In this document: positions 57,413 to 64,000 of the stretch, piece by piece | Numbering within the stretch: position 1 is the stretch's first letter | Layout of the letters: each line of letters opens with the position of its first letter | Source: Bin75 sp965200435 | Lineage (GTDB): Bacteria; Nitrospirota; Nitrospiria; Nitrospirales; UBA8639 | Assembly: GCA_965200435.1 (NCBI GenBank) | Contig: OZ241337.1 | Location: 1,984,001 to 2,048,000 of the forward strand | Direction of reading: 5' to 3' | Length of the DNA: 64,000 bases | The notes under the pieces: model-generated | The model's input: only the letters and a program-made list of their open reading frames with translations | Told to the model about the DNA's origin: nothing | Database searches by the model: none | Position numbers and translations under genes: made by a program

Positions 57413-57566
57413 GAGGGCGTGAATGAGATCGCGCCGTTATAATGACGGGGTGGCCTCTCCGAGCCGCGTGAGAGGTGGTCGCGACAACTGCGGAGCGGGG
57501 CCGGATCGATCCGGCTCCGCTCCGCAGGCTCCCGGTGCTGCGGCCTCGATGAAGAAATCCTGCCGG

Positions 57567-57887
57567 TTATTGCGATGCGACCACCGGGCCGGTCTCCCCA
57601 ATCGTGAGGCGGTCTTTCATTTTCGCGAAGGGTTTCTTGCCGATACCCCTGACCTGTATTAATTCTTCCACGCTTTTGAATGGCCCGTTGGTGGTCCGGT
57701 TTTCGACAATCCGCTTGGACAACCCTTTGCCGATTCCCGGCAATTGTTGAAGCTCCTTGGCGGTGCTGGCGTTCAGGTCGACCTTGCCGTCCCCCGCAAA
57801 ACCTACTCCTGAAAAGCTGGCGATAAGCATCAGTGCAAGCAGGCTGATTGTGTAGTAGGATCGACTCAATTGGTGAATGTGTTTCAT
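57567..57887 (-). CDS. ComEA-like helix-hairpin-helix protein
   Basis: About 106 residues with AAAGGAGG upstream. A signal peptide (…GFAG) is followed by VDLNASTAKELQQLPGIGKG and VEELIQVRGIGKKPFAKMK, two HhH motifs of the ComEA DNA-binding type. It may bind DNA at the cell surface or in the periplasm. No competence operon is visible here. Confidence 0.9.
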   Translation of the reverse strand: MKHIHQLSRSYYTISLLALMLIASFSGVGFAGDGKVDLNASTAKELQQLPGIGKGLSKRIVENRTTNGPFKSVEELIQVRGIGKKPFAKMKDRLTIGETGPVVASQ

Positions 57888-58162
57888 GGCAATGCCTCCT
57901 TTAAAAGATAGTGAATAGAAAAAGTCGCGTCCTGATTTTTCTATAAGCAATCAGCGTGCCCAAAAGAGGAAAATGTGAATGGCGTTGAAAACCCTTTGAT
58001 AAACAAGGGGGTTTTGTGTATGCCGTTTTGAAGGGGTGACAACGTGTGGTTTTGAGAAACAGAACGAACTGTCCACTCCGGGATACAGACCCTGTATCCT
58101 GAGGTGTCAGGTGACGGTCGTCGTTGTGAACGAGGGCAGCCAGCCGAGTCTGAGACTCGGCG

Positions 58163-59710
58163 TCACGACGGTTCTCGAGTGATGGTGAAGCCGCAAATGC
58201 CCCCGATTTTGGTGCGGAGATAGGACAGGAACGGCTCGACACTCAACGCGCGACCGGTGATTCGGTGCAGGAGTTCGGCGGAAGAATATTGCCGCCCGTA
58301 CCGGTGGATATTCTGATTCAGCCAGGTTTTGAGTGAATCCAGGTGGCCCCGTTGGATGTCGGTTTCCAGCGCGGGGACATCCTGACAGGCCTGTTGAAAA
58401 AACATGGACGCATAGAGGTTGCCCAGGGTATATGTGGGAAAGTAGCCCAAGGCTCCCAGGGACCAATGGACGTCCTGCAGGACACCGTCAGCGTCCCGCT
58501 CGGGCACAATTCCGAGATATTCCTGCATCTTCTCCCGCCACAGACTTGGCAGGTCTTTGGCTTGAACCCGTTTTTCCATCAGGGCCAATTCTATTTCAAA
58601 CCGGACCATAATGTGCAGGTTGTACGTGACTTCGTCCGCTTCCACGCGGATCAGGGACGGTTTGACCTTATTCAAGGCCGCATGGAAGGCGTTCAGGGAA
58701 ACCGATCTGAGTTGTGCCGGAAAGTATTGTCGAAGCAAAGGGAAAAAATGCGTCCAAAAGGCTTTGGAGCGTCCCACGTTGTTCTCCCATAGCCGTGATT
58801 GGCTTTCATGAATGCCGAGAGAAACCGGCTCTCCCAAGGGGGTGCCGTAGTGCTCCTGGGGCAGGCCTTGGTCATAGAGACCGTGTCCGCCTTCATGGAT
58901 GCAACTGAACAGGCAGGAGGGAAGATCCTTTTCAAAGACGCACGTCGTCACGCGGACGTCAGTGGGGTGAAACGACGTGGTAAAAGGGTGGGCCGAGAGG
59001 TCCACCCGTCCCCGGTCGAAGTCGTACCCCATGCCGCGAAGCACCAGTTTTCCGAATGCGAGTTGCTGCTGTTCGTCGTAGGGCTGAAACAGGATTTGAT
59101 CGTCCGGCGGTGAAGCGGCTTCCCGGACGTGTTGCAAGAGTTCGAGTAATCCGTGACGAAGCGTGGTGAACAGCGGTTGGAGTTGGGTCACGGTGGCTCC
59201 GGGTTCGTACGTGTCCAGGAGTGCGTCGTACGGGGAATCGTCGTAGCCCAGATAGTCGATTTCTTCAAATTTCAAGGTGATGATCGTTTGCAGGTTGGGA
59301 AGAAAGTGCATGAAGTCATTCCGCCGGCGCGCCTCGGTCCACACCTGTTGGCCCAGAGCGCATTCGCGCTCGAGACGGTTGACGAAATCGGAAGGGAGTT
59401 TTTTTGCCCGGCTGAAGTCGCGCCAAGTTTCCCGGAGCAGCGCCTTGGATGCGTCATCGAGCCCGTTGGCTTTCGCGAATCCGGTTGCCGGATCGATGGA
59501 CTGTAACAGGAGGTCTTCGATCTCGGGTGAGACGAATGTGTCGTGGGCCAGGGTCTGGAGCGTGGCCAGTTGCTCGGCACGGGTTTGCCCCCCGCCGGGC
59601 GGCATATAGGTTTCCTGATCCCAGGCGAGCAGGGCTGCGGCATCCTTGAGATGTTGTATTTCCAGGAGTCTGGATTTTAAGGCAGCCAGTGTTTGCGTGA
59701 AGTTTGGCAT
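58163..59710 (-). CDS. Carboxypeptidase M32 (Taq type)
   Basis: 515 residues. HEGGH is the zinc site of the M32 family, and GIHESQSRLWENNVGRS is a conserved block with the third ligand. It trims amino acids from the C-terminus of peptides in the cytosol. Single gene. Confidence 0.95.
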   Translation of the reverse strand: MPNFTQTLAALKSRLLEIQHLKDAAALLAWDQETYMPPGGGQTRAEQLATLQTLAHDTFVSPEIEDLLLQSIDPATGFAKANGLDDASKALLRETWRDFSRAKKLPSDFVNRLERECALGQQVWTEARRRNDFMHFLPNLQTIITLKFEEIDYLGYDDSPYDALLDTYEPGATVTQLQPLFTTLRHGLLELLQHVREAASPPDDQILFQPYDEQQQLAFGKLVLRGMGYDFDRGRVDLSAHPFTTSFHPTDVRVTTCVFEKDLPSCLFSCIHEGGHGLYDQGLPQEHYGTPLGEPVSLGIHESQSRLWENNVGRSKAFWTHFFPLLRQYFPAQLRSVSLNAFHAALNKVKPSLIRVEADEVTYNLHIMVRFEIELALMEKRVQAKDLPSLWREKMQEYLGIVPERDADGVLQDVHWSLGALGYFPTYTLGNLYASMFFQQACQDVPALETDIQRGHLDSLKTWLNQNIHRYGRQYSSAELLHRITGRALSVEPFLSYLRTKIGGICGFTITREPS

Positions 59711-59848
59711 CCTCAGCCCTCTCGTGGTTCAACATACTATGAGACAGCCGGACCGGACAACGCGCCCCGTCCGAATGCAAAGTGAGAGTTGCACAGGAGA
59801 TGGCGCATTGGTGACGATCAGGCATGGTGTATCGGTCATCCGTGTACG

Positions 59849-60044
59849 TGTTCAGTCATTTGTTGACACAGTTGTCTTTGGATTACCCCCATCTCACGCA
59901 AGGCGTACCGGCCTCTCAGCCTTTGTCGCAGCCGCATTTTATGCGGCTTGGAGAGACCACTTTCCAAGAAACGCCATGAGATGGCGTCGCGACAAAAGAA
60001 GGCGAGGAGCGTCACCTTTCATTTTGTCAACGAATTCGTGAACA
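59849..60044. mobile_element. MITE family C, copy 1 (196 bp)
   Basis: TGTTCAGTCATTTGTTGACA at the left and TGTCAACGAATTCGTGAACA at the right as inverted termini. The core has TTGTCGCAGCCGCATTTTAT and GCCATGAGATGGCGTCGCGA hairpin arms. No coding capacity. Confidence 0.8.
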
Positions 60045-60175
60045 TTGACAATCCGTTTCAGGAGCGACGAGAGGCTGCAAGAGTCCGGAACTGACGAATT
60101 CTGAACGTTCGGCCTTTTTTCTACGTACCAGCCCCCAAGGGTCTTTCCGTCACTAGATTTTGTGGTGTACGCCAT
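60045..60175 (-). pseudogene. Small ORF truncated by MITE family C
   Basis: ATG at 60175 with GGAGG upstream starts MAYTTKSSDGKTLGGWYV...; the sequence reads normally up to the border of the MITE and then runs into the inverted terminus (VNVHEFVDK). It looks like the 5' part of a gene cut by the insertion. The rest is not seen. Uncertain. Confidence 0.4.
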
Positions 60176-60521
60176 GAAGCCTCCATGCTTAAAAGATAGG
60201 CAATTTAGACAAGGACTCTTCCTGTGCTGCATGTTTTTTGTAGGGTAAAACTAATCCACAATGTTGTCCCCATTTTTGGTGGATGCAGGGTTTATTCATT
60301 TGCTTTCATGGCAAAAACAATATGTTACGTTACTGTTTTACGTAATGCACAATAAGTATCCAGGAACAGTCGGTAGATGATTTGCAGGATCGTCCATGCT
60401 GTCCAGACCTCAGCACGGTCAACGTGGCGCGACCTTACGCTGCATTGACTGGACAATGAACGTGTCATGGCTGCGTACGGCCAGCGGGCAGACCATTCAG
60501 AGAACGGATGAGACGTTGTTA
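60176..60521. other. AT-richer intergenic region
   Basis: Between the truncated ORF and MITE B copy 4. The part 60230-60350 is clearly AT-richer than the surroundings. I see no gene and no clear palindrome. Confidence 0.4.
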
Positions 60522-60665
60522 GGGAACCTCTGATTGAGTGCACGATCGGGCGCATGGCGGCGTGGTGTCCTCGCTCAACCCTCACCTATCTCTATGATAC
60601 GCTTCGGGTTTCGCTCCGGGACGCCTTGCCCTGCATCCCGCTATCACACGAAATCAGAGGTTCCC
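60522..60665. mobile_element. MITE family B, copy 4 (144 bp, inverted)
   Basis: GGGAACCTCTGATTGAGTG and CACGAAATCAGAGGTTCCC are the ends; the interior is in the orientation of copy 3. The left border is TTA, the right TGA. The stretch after it to 60950 is AT-rich, in particular 60860-60950, and holds no gene I can support. Confidence 0.85.
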
Positions 60666-60950
60666 TGACAATTTCCGGAGTTCGAACTCGGCCCCCTCGA
60701 AACCGTTTGGCCTCGTGCTCGTCCGTGAAGGGACCATCGATTCGTAGTTCGAGAAAGTTGCAGGAGACGCGAACGAACCATTGAACCTGAGAGTGCCGGC
60801 GTTCCGGTACTGCAAGATGCTTCCTGCCTTGTTGCCATGTCAGAGACATCATGCCGAGTTTGCTGACATTCTATATACGTACTACATGCTAGACGATAAC
60901 ATATATAGTCCTACAGTCTATAGAAGTAGTTTATTTTTCAAGAGCGTTTA

Positions 60951-61601
60951 TCAGGTTTTTCGGATGAAGCAGGGACCTTTCTTTTGTGACTGAATTTTGT
61001 GACTGAATGTCATGGGCAAGGCGAGCCGCCAGCCAAGTGCCCGGTGTCGAAAACAATCAGTCGTATGATCGTTGACCATGCCAATGGCTTGCATGAACGC
61101 ATAGCAAATCGTCGAGCCGACAAATTTGAACCCCCGGCGTTTGAGGTCCTGACTCATGGCATCGGAGACCGGCGTGTAACAGGGAACCTCTTGGGGAGAT
61201 TGCCAGCGATTACGGACCGGCCGGCCGTTGACGAATCGCCAAATGTACTCATCAAAGCTACCGGCTTCCTTTTGAATAAGAAGAAAGGCTTGTGCATTTG
61301 AAATAGCCGCTTGAATTTTGAGCCGGTTCCGAATAATACCTGGGTTGCTCAACAGGTGTTGCACTTTTCGTGTGTCATACTTGGCTATTGACGCTGGGTT
61401 GAAGTGATCGAGGGCCGTCCGGAAGGCTTCACGCTTTTGCAGAATCGTGTTCCAACTCAGTCCGGCTTGCGCTCCTTCGAGGATGAGAAATTCGAACAAC
61501 CGCCGGTCGTCATGCACGGGGACGCCCCATTCACGATCATGGTACTGAATCAGGAGCGTATTGGTTGCCCAAGCGCATCGGGTGAGTGACGGCCGGTTCA
61601 T
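60951..61601 (-). CDS. tag: DNA-3-methyladenine glycosylase I
   Basis: About 216 residues. RCAWATNTLLIQYHDREWGVP, LILEGAQAGLSWNTIL and GFKFVGSTICYAFMQAIGMVNDH are the HhH-superfamily Tag blocks; the His and Cys zinc-snap residues (the Cys of RCAW; NDHTTDCFRH) are present. It removes 3-methyladenine from DNA. It follows the EEP gene by two bases and is probably cotranscribed. Confidence 0.93.
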   Translation of the reverse strand: MNRPSLTRCAWATNTLLIQYHDREWGVPVHDDRRLFEFLILEGAQAGLSWNTILQKREAFRTALDHFNPASIAKYDTRKVQHLLSNPGIIRNRLKIQAAISNAQAFLLIQKEAGSFDEYIWRFVNGRPVRNRWQSPQEVPCYTPVSDAMSQDLKRRGFKFVGSTICYAFMQAIGMVNDHTTDCFRHRALGWRLALPMTFSHKIQSQKKGPCFIRKT

Positions 61602-61603
61602 GG

Positions 61604-62710
61604 TCAATCCAAGTCCCGGTTGTCGATCTCGATAATCACGGGGCAATGATCGGACAGTCGTTGATAGGCGAGCGGGTATTCGCCGTTGATGCGCCGGCAG
61701 CCGGCCACGGCACAATAGCCGGTGACACGCGCCGACCGTGTGCGTATTTCAGCCATGTCTTTTGCGACCAGCACGTGGTCCAACCAATTGCTCCGACCGC
61801 GGAAATAATGCGAGCACTGCGGTTTCGGGGCAAGATCGTCAAATCCTGGCGCCTCTTTCGCCACCATGCGCCTGAGGTATTTTAATTCGGCTCTCTGTGA
61901 ATGACGATCGCCGGCACCCATGGTATTCAGATCACCAAGGAGGAGCACGTCTCGATCATCTTCGAGAAAGCGCGCCACCGCGGCGTCGATACGGTTGAGC
62001 GCCGCGTGTCGAGCTTCGACCGCAGAGACCGTGGGACCCGACTTGAGGTGAAGACCGATCATATGAAAGTCCGCACCCTGTTGATGGGTTGCTTGAACGC
62101 GCGCGTAGTGGCCGGGACGGAGTCCGCCCTCGCACGGATTGTGCGAGGACGTGGCTGTACTGTTCAAGGGCCAGAGACTTTGGATGGCGGAGAGCGTCAC
62201 CCGGCTTGCGTTCCATAAGATCCCTACGTGGAGACCATCAGGTTTTCCGCATTGTTGAACCGACCATTGCCAGGAAGCTCCCGTTTGTCGCTCCAGAGCC
62301 GTCACAATCCGGTTCCATGCGGCCTGAGCCTGAGTGGTCGTCAGGCTTTCTTGAACGACCAGGATATCCATTTCCATCCAGACAAGGGCACAGGTCAGCC
62401 ATCTGACGTCAGTCGGTCCGATGGAATGATCCGGCCGGTCAGTCGGGCTGCCATCGGGAAACCACCGGATGTTCCACGTCCCGACCCGAAGTCTGTCCTG
62501 AACGAGGCTGGCCATACGTCCGCCATCCTTGACAACGTGTTCGCAATGCGTTGAAGATTTCCAGACCAAGGCTTCTTCCCGGGAATCGCTTTGACGGAGA
62601 GCAGGGTGATGCCCCGTTTCCACGGCATCGGCTCGGGGGGCAAGAACAACGTCGGTGCTCCCGAACGTTGCGAGGATGATGCAACCGGCAACCAACGAGC
62701 AAATCCGCAT
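61604..62710 (-). CDS. Secreted endonuclease/exonuclease/phosphatase family protein
   Basis: About 368 residues from the ATG at 62710 (AGGAG). Signal peptide at the N-terminus. DNase I-like fold: RVGTWNIRWF (Asn), LVVQES (Glu), MIGLHLKSG (His), LLGDLNTMG (Asp, Asn) and LSDHCPV (catalytic Asp-His) are all in place. It may act on extracellular nucleic acid or phospholipid. It precedes tag in the same operon. Confidence 0.88.
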   Translation of the reverse strand: MRICSLVAGCIILATFGSTDVVLAPRADAVETGHHPALRQSDSREEALVWKSSTHCEHVVKDGGRMASLVQDRLRVGTWNIRWFPDGSPTDRPDHSIGPTDVRWLTCALVWMEMDILVVQESLTTTQAQAAWNRIVTALERQTGASWQWSVQQCGKPDGLHVGILWNASRVTLSAIQSLWPLNSTATSSHNPCEGGLRPGHYARVQATHQQGADFHMIGLHLKSGPTVSAVEARHAALNRIDAAVARFLEDDRDVLLLGDLNTMGAGDRHSQRAELKYLRRMVAKEAPGFDDLAPKPQCSHYFRGRSNWLDHVLVAKDMAEIRTRSARVTGYCAVAGCRRINGEYPLAYQRLSDHCPVIIEIDNRDLD

Positions 62711-62822
62711 GACGATCTCCTGCCTAAGATTTCTGGGGCTCTGTGGCTCAAAATACCAAACTGTGGCTGAGAATGGTAGGATGGATCGGCCGTCGCGTCT
62801 CAGCCTTGGTCGTTGGGTGATG

Positions 62823-63050
62823 TGTTCAGTCATTCGTTGATACCTTTCACGGCCTCCTTCCGACAGTTTTCATCGGGGAGCCAGGATCGGTGTCTTTGTA
62901 TTTGTCGCGGACGCATCTTATGCGGCTTGGAGAGGCCGCATTACAGAGGAGCGCCATACGCCTGCCCTCGACATCTGTTATCGGGGGATGGCGCAACGAC
63001 ACAAGAAGGAGAGGAACGCACCTTGTATTCTGTCAACGAATGACTGAACC
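62823..63050. mobile_element. MITE family C, copy 2 (about 228 bp)
   Basis: TGTTCAGTCATTCGTTGATA at the left and CTGTCAACGAATGACTGAAC at the right as inverted termini. The core is TTGTCGCGGACGCATCTTAT, with GCGCCATACGCC and ATCTGTTATCGGGGGATGGC arms. Same family as 59849-60044. Confidence 0.8.
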
Positions 63051-63129
63051 TTTACAGTTGGGTCATGGGGTCACGCGTTGAGTTTTCTGGCAATCGGATG
63101 GTTCAGGGGCAACACAGTGAAGGTGAGAC

Positions 63130-64000
63130 ATGGCACAGACAAACATCAATAGCCAAATCGCCGGCAAGGCAGTCCTCCGGCCAATTGAGCAGGTGGCGCA
63201 GGAAAAATTGGGACTCGATCGGGATGTCTTGGATCTCTACGGAAAATATAAAGCCAAAATTCCATTTTCCTTGTCCGGTAGCTTGAACCAAAGACCCGAT
63301 GGAAAATTGATATTGATGACGGCCATGACGCCAACCACGGCCGGAGAAGGCAAAACCACGACGTCCGTTGGCCTGACCGATGGTTTGGCGAAGATCGGGA
63401 AAAAAGCCATGGTGGCCTTGCGGGAACCCAGCCTGGGGCCGTGTTTCGGCATGAAAGGCGGGGCCTGTGGCGGCGGGTACGCCCAGGTTGTGCCCATGAC
63501 CGATATCAATTTGCACTTTACGGGAGATTTCCATGCCATCACCTCGGCCCATAATCTGCTCGCGGCGATGGTGGATAACCATCTGTATTGGGGACATGCT
63601 CCGTTCCTCGATGCGCGGCAGATCAGTTGGCGGCGGATCATGGATATGAACGACCGGTCGCTACGCCAGATCGTCACGGGGTTGGGCTCCGCCGTAAACG
63701 GTTTTGCCAGGGAAGGGAGTTTCGACATCACCGCGGCTTCCGAGGTCATGGCGGTGTTGTGCCTGGCAACGGATTTGCGCGATCTGCAACGACGGTTGGG
63801 AAACATCAAAGTCGGATTGACGCCGCAAAAAGAATTTGTTTTTGCCAAGGACGTGAAAGCCCAGGGCTCCATGACCGCGTTATTGAAGGACGCGTTGAAC
63901 CCCAACCTGGTTCAGACCCTGGAGTGGAACCCCGCTTTTGTGCACGGTGGGCCGTTCGGCAATATTGCCCATGGGTGCAATTCGGTCGTGGCCACGAAGT
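63130..64000 (+). CDS. fhs: Formate-tetrahydrofolate ligase (5' part, cut by window end)
   Basis: The frame opens at ATG 63130 (AAGGTGAGAC in front) and runs to the window end, 290 codons. The P-loop TPTTAGEGKTTTSVGL, REPSLGPCFGMKGGACGGGY, and LHFTGDFHAITSAHNLL are Fhs signatures; a full protein has about 560 residues. It makes 10-formyl-THF from formate with ATP, feeding one-carbon metabolism. Confidence 0.95.
   Translation, partial: MAQTNINSQIAGKAVLRPIEQVAQEKLGLDRDVLDLYGKYKAKIPFSLSGSLNQRPDGKLILMTAMTPTTAGEGKTTTSVGLTDGLAKIGKKAMVALREPSLGPCFGMKGGACGGGYAQVVPMTDINLHFTGDFHAITSAHNLLAAMVDNHLYWGHAPFLDARQISWRRIMDMNDRSLRQIVTGLGSAVNGFAREGSFDITAASEVMAVLCLATDLRDLQRRLGNIKVGLTPQKEFVFAKDVKAQGSMTALLKDALNPNLVQTLEWNPAFVHGGPFGNIAHGCNSVVATK

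Overview
The window looks like a chromosomal segment of a Gram-negative, probably Nitrospirota (Nitrospira-like) bacterium. The basis is the mix of genes: the cluster rplM-rpsI-argC-argJ, a class I fumarase, a run proS-rseP-dxr-cdsA-uppS, formate-tetrahydrofolate ligase, outer-membrane barrel proteins and lipoproteins. The lineage is an inference from gene content; no 16S rRNA or marker phylogeny is in view.

Layout. 0.1-6.6 kb: a TPR lipoprotein, a radical SAM protein, tRNA-Arg(CCU), a GDSL-esterase autotransporter, a cupredoxin-like secreted protein and a small zinc-ribbon protein. 7-13.1 kb: a glutamate-cysteine-ligase-type gene broken by a frameshift, coupled to an aspartoacylase-type gene, then small membrane, lipoprotein and unknown genes and a DUF1015 gene. 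13.4-16.2 kb: a three-gene, probably copper-related, envelope locus. 16.2-27.2 kb: housekeeping and unknown genes (RRM protein, fumarase, DUF2891, Sel1 protein, YchF, an RpoD-like sigma factor, flotillin-like FloA, RlpA). 27.3-36.1 kb: the accessory core. It holds a complete IS481-type element with a 5-bp target duplication, three tandem 235-bp repeats, and a huge GC-rich surface protein gene (fibronectin III and Ig-like repeats plus a beta-barrel), flanked by directly repeated MITEs. That gene has a C23 homopolymer tract between a candidate start codon and the signal-peptide region, an internal TGA and two frameshifts. 36.1-51.2 kb: a dense conserved block (UDP-xylose synthase, argJ, argC, rpsI, rplM, two bifunctional-nuclease paralogues, proS, rseP, dxr, cdsA, uppS on the minus strand; tldD and pmbA on the plus strand). 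51.3-57.9 kb: a His-rich Spy/CpxP-like protein, a fur-fbpA-fbpB-fbpC iron operon, a SocA/Panacea-like protein and a ComEA-like protein. 58.1-64 kb: an M32 carboxypeptidase, repeat-rich DNA, tag, a secreted EEP-family protein, and the 5' part of fhs running off the window.

A notable property of the window is its load of small intergenic mobile repeats: (A) non-autonomous relatives of the IS481-type element; (B) a 142-144 bp MITE with GGGA(A/C)C inverted termini in four copies, two of them abutting stop codons; (C) a MITE of about 200-230 bp with TGTTCAGTCATT-type termini around a double-hairpin core; and a common GGTCGGATTAGCG hairpin repeat nested in family A. The most interesting single signal is the possible slipped-strand (phase-variable) switch of the giant surface protein. 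The most interesting candidate system is the 13.4-16.2 kb metal locus. No CRISPR array, rRNA operon or prophage was seen.
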